Assembly: GCF_000715495.1 (NCBI RefSeq)
Contig: NZ_JNLX01000196.1
Location: forward strand, 1-64,000
From: Hymenobacter sp. IS2118
GTDB lineage: Bacteria > Bacteroidota > Bacteroidia > Cytophagales > Hymenobacteraceae
Direction: 5' to 3'
DNA length: 64,000 nt
A program made the translations under genes and the position numbers. Shown piece by piece: positions 1 through 9,200 of this stretch. Each line of letters begins with the position of its first letter. Position 1 is the stretch's first letter. The notes beneath the pieces were generated by a model that saw only the letters and a list, made by a program, of their open reading frames with translations, searched no databases and was not told the DNA's origin.

Positions 1-1
1 T

Positions 2-751
2 GAAGCCGCCCCAGCGGGCATCGTCTATGCGCAGGCCGACGGGGCGATGCTGCTCACCGACGAGGGGTACAAGGAAGCCAAGTTGGGCCGCATTTTTGCC
101 GCGACGGCCTTGCAAACGAGCGTGGTCGAGGAGCGCGGCGGGCACATTGCCGCGTCGATTTTTGTGGGCCATCTGGGGACGGCAGCCGCGTTTGGGGACA
201 AATTTGCGGCGCAACTCGCCCCCTACAAAGACCAGGGGCGCGACCTGGTTTTTATCAGCGACGGGGCCATTTGGCTGCGCCAGTTCATCGAAAAAACCTG
301 TCCCCGGGCCACGCTGATTTTGGACTTCTACCATGCCATGGAACACATTGGCCAGGCCGGCAAGGCGTGTTGGGGGAGCGGAAAAGCGGCTTCCGGCTGG
401 TTTAAAGAACAACGCAAGCTACTGCTGGACAGTAAATTAGACCATGTCTTAGCCCATCTAAAGCAGCTCGCCATCGCCCCGGCCCTGTGCGAATCGGTCT
501 GTGCTTACCTCGAAGCCAACCGCGACCGGATGGATTACAAAGCCTACCGCAAACGCGGCTTGTTGATTGGCTCGGGTGCCATTGAGGCCGCCCACCGCAC
601 GGTGATGCAACGCCGCATGAAGCGGGCGGGCCAACGCTGGGGCAAAAACGGCGCCCAACGCGTCTTGACCCTGCGCGTCTGCGCCATGAGTAACCGATGG
701 CAACTGGTGCGACAGCAAATTGAACCCTTCAATCCCGCAAGAGAGGCCTAG
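2..751 (+). CDS. IS transposase, 5' end outside window (ISKra4-like)
   Basis: The reading frame is open from the first bases of the window, so the N-terminal part lies upstream. The visible 249 residues contain the catalytic-core pattern of ISKra4/UPF0236-type transposases: a DGA segment (FISDGAIWLR), then a LDFYHAMEHI block, and near the C terminus a GSGAIEAAHRTVMQRRMKR block carrying the last acidic residue, followed by WGKNGAQRVLTLR. These are transposases that cut and move a DNA element. The family name is my recognition from these blocks. No terminal inverted repeat could be confirmed because the left end is missing. The sequence after the stop (752-800) holds a GC-rich hairpin that could be near the right end. 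Whether the element is intact cannot be judged here. Confidence 0.75.
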   Translation, partial: EAAPAGIVYAQADGAMLLTDEGYKEAKLGRIFAATALQTSVVEERGGHIAASIFVGHLGTAAAFGDKFAAQLAPYKDQGRDLVFISDGAIWLRQFIEKTCPRATLILDFYHAMEHIGQAGKACWGSGKAASGWFKEQRKLLLDSKLDHVLAHLKQLAIAPALCESVCAYLEANRDRMDYKAYRKRGLLIGSGAIEAAHRTVMQRRMKRAGQRWGKNGAQRVLTLRVCAMSNRWQLVRQQIEPFNPAREA

Positions 752-894
752 CGACAATTTGAATTGCACCCCGCCGGGGGTTCGCCTTTTTAAAGGCAAC
801 GGCTGGCCGGGGACTACCTACGCGTGGGGCGAAGATAGGAGAGCGGGCCACCCACCCCAGAAAAATCCTCGACGGCCCTTGTTGCCTGGAGTTG

Positions 895-1062
895 GGAGCA
901 GTTGAGAACCTCGGGAGCACCCGGCGCGGGGTGCCAAAGGCCGTTGAGGGGCTCGACGGGACTTGTCACCGCGAGTCGGGTGCCGTTGAAGGCCGCGCCG
1001 GCCCCTGGCACCGGCAGACCAAGGGCGTGGAGCGCCGCGCCGGCTGCGGGCGCACTAAACTG
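895..1062 (+). repeat. Degenerate 42-bp tandem repeat, four units
   Basis: Four consecutive 42-base units begin at 895, 937, 979 and 1021. Read in the frame of the downstream gene, each unit encodes 14 residues starting GAVE, KAVE, GAVE and KGVE, and the DNA keeps a GCCGTTGAG-like core at the start of each. The rest of each unit is poorly conserved. The array lies in the 413-base gap between the transposase and the next gene, which otherwise shows no convincing gene or RNA. It could be a decayed tandem repeat at the end of the IS, or a chance resemblance in GC-rich DNA. Confidence 0.45.
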
Positions 1063-1164
1063 CAGAAGGTTACGGGGAATTTTGCCCCCTCGGAATTTCT
1101 CCGCACCTTAGCCCGGCCGTGTTCCTGCGGCATCTTTCACCCCATCCTGTTTCCTTTTTATCCC

Positions 1165-1884
1165 ATGACAGACCAGCCTACCACGCCCGCTTCGGCCGCC
1201 CCCCCTACCCCCACCGATGCGGTGGTGAACCCCAAACTGCTCATCCCCAAGAAAGACGGCCCGCTGGCCGAGGTGGGCCGGCTTGTGGCCGAGGCCTGGG
1301 GCAAGGAAACATGGTTTGCGCTGCGCTGGAAAACCCAGGCCGATTTTGCCAAGCTGGCGGCCGAGTTTGGCACGGCCATCACCGAAAAGCGCGGGGCCGC
1401 CGCCGCCCGCACTCCGCAAAGCCAGCGCTTGCAGGAGCTGGACGACCAGTTCGACGAGGGCCTGCGCATTCTGAAAAAATACCTCAACGAGGACAGCGGC
1501 TACGACAAAGCCCGCACCGATGCCCGCCTGCCCGGCTTCGGCCTGATAGCGCGCAAAAGCGGCGGCTATGCCCTGAGTGCCGACCGCAACGAGCGCCTCA
1601 AGGCCCTGCGCGACCTGCTGCTGCCCAGCGTGGCCGCCGCCCCCTTTGCCGCCCGCGACTACGGCACTGCCTACTGGCAAACCCGTTTCGATGAGTACAA
1701 AACCCTGCTGGGCCAGACCGACGGCCTGGCCGGCAAAGTGAGCAAGTCGGTGAGCCGGAAAGACGCCGCCAAGGGGGAGCTGCGCAAGGTGCTGCAAGCC
1801 GTGGTATACGCCCTGAAAGCCAATTTTCCGGACACATTCGAGGCGGAGCTGCGCAGCTGGGGCTTCCGGAAGGAGAGCTATTAG
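1165..1884 (+). CDS. Conserved-looking protein of unknown function
   Basis: This gene encodes 239 residues. The ATG at 1165 is chosen because the N-terminal extension upstream of it is repeat-derived and GC-biased, while from here the protein looks like a normal soluble one. It starts with a Pro/Ala/Thr-rich stretch (about residues 1-25), then a mostly helical Lys/Glu/Ala-rich body with an RTDARLPGFGLIARKSGGY segment near the middle and a C-terminal ELRSWGFRKESY. There is no signal peptide, membrane segment or catalytic motif that I recognise. A hairpin terminator follows about 25 bases after the stop, so it is probably monocistronic. Function is not assigned. Confidence 0.6.
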   Translation: MTDQPTTPASAAPPTPTDAVVNPKLLIPKKDGPLAEVGRLVAEAWGKETWFALRWKTQADFAKLAAEFGTAITEKRGAAAARTPQSQRLQELDDQFDEGLRILKKYLNEDSGYDKARTDARLPGFGLIARKSGGYALSADRNERLKALRDLLLPSVAAAPFAARDYGTAYWQTRFDEYKTLLGQTDGLAGKVSKSVSRKDAAKGELRKVLQAVVYALKANFPDTFEAELRSWGFRKESY

Positions 1885-1907
1885 GGCCCTTTGGGGGTGA
1901 GCTAAGG

Positions 1908-1950
1908 GAACGTCATGCTGGGCGCTGCGCGCAGCATGACGTTCTTTTCC
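1908..1950 (+). terminator. Intrinsic terminator / short palindromic repeat
   Basis: A 13-bp inverted repeat (1908-1920 with 1932-1944, core AACGTCATGCTG) is followed by TTCTTTTCC. It lies between two forward genes and probably ends the transcript of the upstream gene. The arm sequence also forms the outer end of the larger repeat at 45701-45796, so it doubles as a dispersed repeat. Confidence 0.6.
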
Positions 1951-1987
1951 TTTCCGCTCAACTGCAAACCGCCCGACCTTTGCGCCC

Positions 1988-3337
1988 ATGCACACCCTTG
2001 CCCAACTGCGCGGCGGCCAGCTCCACGGCCTCAAACGCCTTGATTTAAGCGCTGGCCTCACTGAATTTCCCCGCGAAATATTCGCCCTCGCCGATACGCT
2101 CGAAGTCCTCAACCTTTCGGGTAACGCCCTCACCTCCCTGCCCGACGACCTGGGCCGGCTGCACCGCTTGCAGGTGCTGTTTTGCTCCGATAATCAGTTT
2201 AGTGAAGTACCCGCCGTGCTGGGCCAGTGCCCCGCGCTGCAAATGGTGGGCTTCAAGGCCAACCGCATCCGCACGCTACCGGCCGCTGCCCTCACGCCCG
2301 CCCTGCGCTGGCTCATCCTCAGCGATAACCAGCTGGAAGAATTGCCCGCCGAAATCGGTAATTGCACGCGGCTACAGAAGCTGATGCTAGCCGGCAACCG
2401 CCTCACCGCGCTGCCCGAAACGCTGGCCAACTGTACCAGCCTGGAACTGCTGCGCATCGCCGCCAACCGCCTCACCGAGCTACCCACCTGGCTGCTCGCC
2501 TTGCCCAGGCTGGCCTGGCTGGCTTACGCGGGCAACCCGTTTTGCGCGCAGGCCGAAGTTGATGTTACTAATAATAAATCGATTACCGACATCCCTTGGA
2601 ATCGCCTCGCAATAGAGGAGCAGTTGGGCGAAGGAGCATCCGGCGTGATTTACCGGGCGCGCTGGCATCGCCACGAAGCGGCGCCCGAAGCTATGGCCGT
2701 TAAGCTATTTAAAGGCGCGCTGACTAGCGACGGCTTGCCGCAGAGCGAGATGGCGGCCTGCATCAGCGCGGGGGGCCACCCCCATTTGATTGGGGTAGCG
2801 GGCCGGGTGAGCCAGCATCCGACCCAGGCCCAGGGCCTGGTGCTGGAACTGATAAGCCCGTCTTTTGGCAACCTGGCCGGCCCGCCAAGCCTGGCCACCT
2901 GTACGCGTGACGTTTACGCGCCCGGCACTTCCTTCACAATTGAAACAGTCGTGCGCACTGCCCAGGGCATCGCGGCAGCCACCCAACACCTCCACGAGCG
3001 GGGGATTCTGCATGGCGACTTGTATGCACACAACGTGCTGGCCACGGCTACGGGCGAGGCTTTGCTGGGTGATTTTGGGGCGGCCAGCTTCTTCTCCTTT
3101 CCTGACCCTGAAACCAGCCCGGCCTGGCAGCAGCTGGAAGCACGGGCATTTTCGTGTCTGCTGGAGGAATTACTAGCGCACTGCGAGGTAAGCCCGGCGG
3201 CTCAGGCAACAGTTGCAGCGCTGCATGCCTTGAGGCAACGATGCGCGCAACCGAACGTTGCCGCGCGGCCGTTTTTCCGCGAAATCACAGCTGAGCTCGC
3301 ACGCATCGGGCAACTTATTGCCCCTATGCGAACCTGA
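1988..3337 (+). CDS. Leucine-rich-repeat protein kinase (eukaryote-like)
   Basis: This 449-residue protein joins two parts. Residues about 12-190 form some seven leucine-rich repeats with the LxxLxLSxNxLxxLP pattern. Residues about 205-445 form a Hanks-type kinase fold: a glycine loop LGEGASGVIY at 213-222, the ATP-anchoring Lys in AVKLF at 239, a catalytic loop HGDLYAHNV at 342-350 and a metal-binding GDFGA at 361-365. The catalytic loop departs from the usual HRDLKxxN (HGD, and Tyr-Ala-His before Asn) but keeps Asp and Asn, so activity is plausible. There is no signal peptide or membrane segment, so it is probably cytoplasmic. LRR domains bind proteins, so the likely role is phosphorylation of a protein recognised by the repeats. 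A GACCTTTG box seven bases before the ATG resembles the Bacteroidota -7 element and would give a near-leaderless mRNA. Confidence 0.85.
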   Translation: MHTLAQLRGGQLHGLKRLDLSAGLTEFPREIFALADTLEVLNLSGNALTSLPDDLGRLHRLQVLFCSDNQFSEVPAVLGQCPALQMVGFKANRIRTLPAAALTPALRWLILSDNQLEELPAEIGNCTRLQKLMLAGNRLTALPETLANCTSLELLRIAANRLTELPTWLLALPRLAWLAYAGNPFCAQAEVDVTNNKSITDIPWNRLAIEEQLGEGASGVIYRARWHRHEAAPEAMAVKLFKGALTSDGLPQSEMAACISAGGHPHLIGVAGRVSQHPTQAQGLVLELISPSFGNLAGPPSLATCTRDVYAPGTSFTIETVVRTAQGIAAATQHLHERGILHGDLYAHNVLATATGEALLGDFGAASFFSFPDPETSPAWQQLEARAFSCLLEELLAHCEVSPAAQATVAALHALRQRCAQPNVAARPFFREITAELARIGQLIAPMRT

Positions 3338-4687
3338 TTACGGTTTGGTGGGCGCTGGTTCGGGCGCGATGCGAGTAGGCGTTTGTTGGCCAGCCACAAT
3401 GCCGCGGGCACTTTGAGCAATAGCCTGGATTATGGCTGTCATGTTGGGCAGGTTCAGGCTTTCCACCTCGTCGTCCACGGAGTGGTACAGCTTGTCATCC
3501 GGAATCTGGTCGCTGCTGATGGTGTGGGCCGGCACGCCAAGCTTGGCCAACGTGGCGTTATCGGAGCGGTAGAACAGATTTTGCTCGGGGTATGGGTCGG
3601 GTTCAAACCGGAATTTGCTGCCCGTCAGATTGGCTTGCAGCAAGGCGCCAAAGTCAGATTTATCGAAGCCGGTAATGAAGGCCGTGCGGGGGCCAAACTT
3701 GGCCCCCTTGCCAATCATTTCGATGTTGAACATGGCAACTACCTGATTGGGGTCGAGCTGTTGCGAGAAGTGACGGGCGCCAAAACCGCCCACTTCCTCA
3801 GCCGCGAAAGCCGTAAAGATGAGCGGGCGGGCGTTGTCCTGACGCTGCTTAAAGTACTCGGCCAAGGCCACCACGGCGGTGGTGCCGCTGGCATCATCGT
3901 CGGCGCCGTTGGCAATGGAGTCGCCGGCTATGTTGGGCTTAATGATGCCCAAATGGTCGTAATGGCCCGAAAAAACCACTTTCTCCCGCGCCCGGGCCGA
4001 ATCCCGGCCGGGCAGCACGCCCACCACATTGCGCAGCTCCACCACGCGCTGCTGGGTTTTGCCCTGCACGATAAAAACTGGCTTTGCAGCCGCCGGAGCG
4101 GCCATAATCAGCACAGTTGAATACGTATTACCGGCCTCGGTGGCCCGCAGCCGGGCCTGACGGCTGGCGTTTTGCAGGCGCTTGAATACGTCGGCGTGGG
4201 CTGGATCGAGCAACACCAGCAGGTTTTGGCCTGGCCGCATGATGCGCCCCACGAATTCCATTGGCTTCTCCTCGGGCCCAATCGTCAGCACTTCAACGGC
4301 TGGCGTTTGGTTCGTCCAGTCCAACGCGGGCTGGTTCGAGAAAAGCAGGGCTTTATCGGCCGGTACGGCCGCCCCGTTCAGAGTTGCGCTCAGGGAAGTT
4401 ACCCGCGACTCATATACGGAAAACACTTGCTCGAAGCCGGTAGCACCCGGCATAGGCTGCAAGCCAATGCGCTGGAATTCAGCCGCCAAAAATTGTGCAG
4501 CTTTGACCCCGCCGGGCTGGCCGGTGCCCCGGCCCTGCATGTCATCGGCCGCCAAGGTAGTCACCACCCGCGCCACCGTAAGGGCCGAAACCTGCACAGA
4601 TTCGACACGTTTGGCGGCTTTACGATTCTGGGCAGTGGCTCCAAGCGCGGCCAGGGCCAAGGTGATAGTGAACAGGCAACGTTTCAT
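3338..4687 (-). CDS. Secreted M28-family metallopeptidase
   Basis: This is a 449-residue exported zinc peptidase of the M28 (aminopeptidase Y/S) family. The start at 4687 gives a clean signal peptide (MKRCLFTITLALAALGATAQ), whereas the longer frame adds a non-signal extension. The zinc ligands and catalytic residues appear in order: the His-x-Asp in VFSGHYDHLG, the bridging Asp in NGADDDASGT, the catalytic Glu pair in FAAEEVGGFGAR, and the final His in LYHSVDDEVE. It probably trims peptides in the periplasm or outside the cell. It converges with the forward kinase gene: its stop at 3338 directly abuts that gene's stop, with no intergenic space for a terminator. Confidence 0.88.
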   Translation of the reverse strand: MKRCLFTITLALAALGATAQNRKAAKRVESVQVSALTVARVVTTLAADDMQGRGTGQPGGVKAAQFLAAEFQRIGLQPMPGATGFEQVFSVYESRVTSLSATLNGAAVPADKALLFSNQPALDWTNQTPAVEVLTIGPEEKPMEFVGRIMRPGQNLLVLLDPAHADVFKRLQNASRQARLRATEAGNTYSTVLIMAAPAAAKPVFIVQGKTQQRVVELRNVVGVLPGRDSARAREKVVFSGHYDHLGIIKPNIAGDSIANGADDDASGTTAVVALAEYFKQRQDNARPLIFTAFAAEEVGGFGARHFSQQLDPNQVVAMFNIEMIGKGAKFGPRTAFITGFDKSDFGALLQANLTGSKFRFEPDPYPEQNLFYRSDNATLAKLGVPAHTISSDQIPDDKLYHSVDDEVESLNLPNMTAIIQAIAQSARGIVAGQQTPTRIAPEPAPTKP

Positions 4688-4903
4688 AGCGGGAAGCTGG
4701 GACGTGGAAAGAAGTGCGCCATTGAACGCCAAACCCAATTTTGGGCGGAGTGCAATTTGGCAGCGCAAACATAAGCCTGGCCCGGTAGCAGCAGCTTTCA
4801 AACCAATTCCGCAACCGGCACCTCACCCGCATTATCGAAAATCGACTCGTTCTCAGCACAGCCTGACTGGGGTTGGTGAGAATGGGTTCAATCGAAGTGC
4901 TAG

Positions 4904-4937
4904 TTGACAGCATTATTTGATTGGTTCAATAACTTTG
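4904..4937 (+). promoter_or_regulatory. Candidate promoter (TTGA / TAACTTTG)
   Basis: In the 336-base divergent gap between the M28 peptidase and the outer-membrane gene, TAACTTTG at 4930-4937 matches the Bacteroidota -7 consensus TAnnTTTG, and TTGA at 4904 lies 22 bases upstream as a possible -33 element. An AT-rich stretch (4938-4995) follows up to the coding region. The rest of the gap shows no gene. Confidence 0.4.
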
Positions 4938-5023
4938 CGTCAATTAAATATTATTATTTCAATAAAAACGGACAGAAAATATAATAATATGAACCATGCC
5001 GGAGCGGCGCGGGTCTAGGATTC

Positions 5024-5848
5024 ATGCGAAAGACCACTCTGTTGGCCGTTGGCGCTCTACTGAGCACCCCCGGCCTCACCCTGGCCCAGAACACGCCGGA
5101 AGAAAACAACCCCAATGTTGATGCCCCTTTCGTGCGAAACATTCGTGCCGACCGCCCCGGCCAAACCATCACCGCGCAGGTGCTGCGCCCCGGCCGCTTT
5201 CAGCTAGAAGCCGGCACCCAGCGCCTGACGCCCAAGCTGGGAGAGCATTTGTCCACTAGCGGCGCCACGCTGCGCGTCGGGTTCTTCAACAGCATGGAGC
5301 TGCGTATTACCCAACCTTATTTGAACCGCTACGTGCAGCCGCAGAACGAAGCCGGCACCTCACAAATTGGCGCGGGTTGGGCGCCGATGGTGGTGGGAGC
5401 AAAATTCATGATTTCGCCCAACTACGACACCCGCACCCAAGTGGCGCTGCTCGTAGAATCGGCCATGCCGGGCACCGGCAGCAAGGAATTAGCCGTGAAA
5501 GGCCTGGCGCCCAGTGGCCGGCTGCTGGTCAGCCAGCAGTTGGGCCAGCGCTACGGTTTGGAAGCCAACCTCGGTTTCAGCCAGCCCGGCCTGACGGTGG
5601 CCGACATTTCCAAAGGCCTGTTCCTGGGCTCTTTGGCCCTGAACGGCGCCATCACTGCTAAAACTGGCTTCTTCGTGGAAGCCTACGGTAGCGGGCGCGG
5701 CACCCTGAACAGCGGCACCACGGCCGGCCTGTACTGGCAGCCCCTGCCCCAGATTCGCCTCGATGTGAACGCCGGGCGCGTGCTGGGCGGCGCGGCCAGC
5801 GGCACCGGTCTGCTGGGCGCGGGCATGGTGGTGAAACTGGGCAAATAA
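5024..5848 (+). CDS. Outer-membrane MetA-like transporter-family protein
   Basis: This is a 274-residue exported protein. Residues 1-22 are a signal peptide ending LTLAQ. The mature part opens with NIRADRPGQTITAQVLRPG and continues as alternating beta strands with Gly/aromatic turns (ALNGAITAKTGFFVEAYGSG), the pattern of the Phenol_MetA_deg/transporter outer-membrane barrel family. These barrels are thought to carry small hydrophobic compounds across the outer membrane, but for most members the substrate is unknown. It stands alone, preceded by a candidate promoter and followed by a large inverted repeat. Confidence 0.7.
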   Translation: MRKTTLLAVGALLSTPGLTLAQNTPEENNPNVDAPFVRNIRADRPGQTITAQVLRPGRFQLEAGTQRLTPKLGEHLSTSGATLRVGFFNSMELRITQPYLNRYVQPQNEAGTSQIGAGWAPMVVGAKFMISPNYDTRTQVALLVESAMPGTGSKELAVKGLAPSGRLLVSQQLGQRYGLEANLGFSQPGLTVADISKGLFLGSLALNGAITAKTGFFVEAYGSGRGTLNSGTTAGLYWQPLPQIRLDVNAGRVLGGAASGTGLLGAGMVVKLGK

Positions 5849-5879
5849 GCTATCTGCATATTTACTACTGTTATGCAGA

Positions 5880-6016
5880 GCTGGCGCGCGTCTCCGACGC
5901 GTTGCCGATTGGCTTCGAGCCTCTGGCTCGGGTCGTATGGGATGTATGCAACGTTAGTGCACGTCCGAGCCGGAGGCTCGAAGCCAATCGGCAACGCGTC
6001 GGAGACGCGCGCCAGC
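5880..6016. repeat. 52-bp-arm inverted repeat, dispersed family copy 1
   Basis: The left arm 5880-5931 and right arm 5965-6016 are complementary over 52 bases with one mismatch, separated by a 33-base spacer. The arms begin GCTGGCGCGCGTCTCCGACG and end with GAGCCTCTGGCTCGG. Flanks carry TTATGCA and TGCGTAA-like strings, as in the copy at 62741-62877. A single arm is found at 20143-20195. It has the form of a REP/BIME-like or MITE-like element. Confidence 0.85.
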
Positions 6017-6130
6017 TTATGGATGCGTAATAGCAATTATTTATTGCTGCTCAATCAGATGGGTTCGTTGTGTGAGTGATTCTAGCTTGGCAGCTGATAA
6101 GAGCTCAAAAGTTAAATTAGCTTCCAGGCT

Positions 6131-6159
6131 GTCATGCCGAGCGCAGCCGAAGCATCGCG
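6131..6159. repeat. Dispersed GCCGAAGCATC repeat, half copy
   Basis: GTCATGCCGAGCGCAGCCGA followed by AGCATCGCG matches one arm of the full inverted repeat at 45701-45796 and the fragment at 49291-49329. The surrounding 6017-6202 stretch shows no gene. Confidence 0.65.
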
Positions 6160-6202
6160 AAATTGAATACAGTCACTTCTTGCACTTCTACTTGATGAGT
6201 GC

Positions 6203-6254
6203 AAAAAGCAAGTCCCGTTTCCTCCAATTAAGGAAGAAACGGGACTTGCTTTTT
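6203..6254 (-). terminator. Terminator of pyc (bidirectional form)
   Basis: A perfect 19-bp stem (6203-6221 with 6236-6254) has A5 at one end and T5 at the other. It lies 19 bases beyond the stop codon of the reverse pyruvate carboxylase gene and would end that transcript. Confidence 0.85.
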
Positions 6255-6272
6255 AGGCTTGTTACGGAAATA

Positions 6273-9200
6273 CTATGCCAAAGTCAGCACTAGGTCGTCG
6301 GCGCCCACGCGGCTGCCTTCGGTTAGGGTGATGCTCTCAATTACCACGTCCTTGGGCGCGGTGATGGTGGTTTCCATCTTCATGGCCTCGATGACGAAAA
6401 GCGGGGTGTTTTTGGTGGCTTTTTGGCCGGGTTTCACCAGAATTTTGCTCAGCATGCCTTGCAGCGGGGCGCCCACCTGGCGCGGGTTGGCCTTGTCGGC
6501 CTTGGCGTTGCTGATTTTGGTGCTGGTCACCGACTGGTCACGCACCTGCAGGTTGCGGGTCTGGCCGTTGAGGGTGAAGAAAATAGTGCGGCAGCCGTCC
6601 TCGTTCAACGTACCCACCGATTCGAGGCCCACGATAACCGACTTGCCTTTGGCGATTTCGATAATGGTTTCTTCGCCGGGTTTGAGGCCGTAGAAAAACA
6701 CCGAAGTCGGGGCCTTGCTCACGTTGCCGTACTTGACGCGGTGCGCCCAATACTCCTCAAACACCTTGGGATAGAGAAGAGAAGACAGCATATCGGTGAA
6801 CTTGGCGCCGGGGAATTTCACCTGGAAACCCTTCCACTCCTTCTTGAAATCGATGGGCGCCAAATGCTCGTTGGGCCGGTCTGTGAATGGAGCTTCGTTC
6901 TTGAGAATCAGCTTCTGGAGCTCGGCGGGCCAGCCGCCTTCGGGCTGGCCGATGTCGCCGCGGAACAGGTCGCGCACCGATTCGGGGAAGCTCAGGGTTT
7001 CGCCCTTTTCCATGACATCGGCGGGCGTGAGGCCGTTGGAGACCATGAACAGGGCCATGTCGCCGACCACTTTGCTGCTGGGCGTCACCTTCACAATGTC
7101 ACCGAACATGTCGTTCACATCGGCAAAGCGCTGCTTCACTTCCTCAAACTTGTCAAGCAAGCCCAGCGACGAGGCCTGCGGGCGCAGGTTGGAGTACTGC
7201 CCGCCCGGAATTTCGTGCTGAAACACCTCCGAGGTGCCCGCTTTCAGGCCCGACTCGAAGGGGTAATACATTTCGCGCACCGCCTCCCAATAGTTGCTGA
7301 ATTCATTGAGCGACTGCTGGTTGAACTCGCGGTGGCGCGGCGTTCCGCGCAGCATTTCCACCACCGAGTTGAAGTTGGGCTGCGAGGTGAGGCCGGACAG
7401 CGCGCCCATCGCCACGTCGATGACATTAACGCCGGCTTCCACGGCTTTCAGGTAGGTTGCGGCCTGCAACGACGACGTGTCGTGGGTGTGCAGATGGATG
7501 GGCAGCTTCACGGTGTCGCGCAGGCCGGCAATCAGCTCGGTGGCGGCGTAAGGCTTCAGCAGGCCGGCCATGTCCTTGATGCAGAGGATGTGCGCCCCGG
7601 CGTCTTCGAGTTGCTTGGCCAGCTTCAGGTAGTAGTCGAGCGTGTATTTGGTGCGGCTGGGGTCCAGAATGTCGCCGGTGTAGCAGATGCAGGCTTCGGC
7701 CAGCCGGTCGGTTTTGTTGCGCACGAACCCGATGCACGATTCCATGCCCTTGAGCCAGTTCAGTGAGTCGAAAATGCGGAAGATGTCCACGCCGGTTTCG
7801 GCCGCCTGCTGCACAAAACGTTCGGTGAGGTTATCCGGGTAGGCCTTGTAGCCCACGCCGTTGGCCCCGCGAATGAGCATTTGCAGCAAAATGTTCGGAA
7901 TGGCTTCACGGAGCTTGGCCAGCCGCTCCCAGGGGTCTTCGTGCAGGAAACGCAGGGCCACGTCGAACGTAGCGCCGCCCCAAACTTCGAGCGAAAAGGT
8001 CTGCGGATGCTGCTGGGCGTAGGCGCCGGCCACTTTCAGCATGTCCCAGGTGCGCATGCGGGTGGCCAGCAGGCTTTGGTGGGCGTCGCGCAGGGTGGTG
8101 TCGGTGTAGTGAATCAGGGGCTCGTCGCGTAGCCACTTCGAGAAGCCTTCCGGGCCCAGCTCGTGCAGCTTTTGCTTGGTGCCGGGCGCGGGGTCGGTGT
8201 GGTCGGAGTTGGGCAAAACGGGCCGGCGCGGGTTGTGGCGCGGGTCGAGCAGGTTTTTTACGTCCGGATTGCCGTTCACCACCACCTCGCCAATGTAGCC
8301 GAGCATGCGCGTGGCGCGGTCCTGCCGGGTTTCAAACTTGAAGAGCGAGGGCGTGTCCTTAATAAAATCAACATTGGCCTGGCCGGACTGGAAATCCTGA
8401 TTTCCAACGATGTTCTTCAGAAACTGAATGTTGGTTTGCACGCCGCGCACCCGGAACTCGTCGAGGCTGCGCAGCATTTTCTGGGCCGCCCCTTGCAGGG
8501 TGGGCGCGTGAGCCGACACCTTCACCAGCATCGAATCGAAGAAGGGCGACACCACCACGCCCTGGTACACCGAGCCCTCGTCGAGCCGGATGCCGAACCC
8601 GCCGGCCGCCCGGTAGGCCACGATGGTGCCGTAGTCGGGCTTGAAGTCGTTTTCGGGGTTTTCGGTGGTTACGCGGCATTGGATGGCGAAACCGGCGCGC
8701 AAGGGCTTAACATCCGGTCCGAGGCCAATTTCGGGGTCTTTCAGGTTGTAACCAGCGGCGATGTAAATCTGGGTTTTAATCAAATCCACGCCCGTAATCA
8801 TCTCCGTCACCGTGTGCTCGACCTGGATGCGGGGGTTTACTTCGATGAAGTAGATGCGGTCCTGCTCGGGGTTCACCAGGAATTCCACGGTGCCCACGTT
8901 GTCGTAGCCCACGGCGCGGCCAATGCGCAGCGCGTACTCGTAAAGCAGGTGGCGCTGGTGGTCGGGCAGGTTCATGGCGGGCGCCACTTCCACCACTTTC
9001 TGGAAACGGCGCTGCACCGAGCAGTCGCGCTCGTAGAGGTGCACGAGGTTGCCGTGCTGGTCGCCCACGAGCTGCACTTCGATGTGCTTGGGGCGCTCCA
9101 CGTACTTTTCCAGGAACACGGTGTCGTCGCCGAAGGCATTCAACGCCTCATTTCGGGCCTCAAAAAAGCCTTTTTCCAGCTGGTCGTTGTCGCGGATGAT

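Noticed and set aside
4182-4907. A 241-codon forward frame opposite the M28 peptidase
   Set aside because: Antisense shadow; the zinc-peptidase motifs are on the reverse strand.
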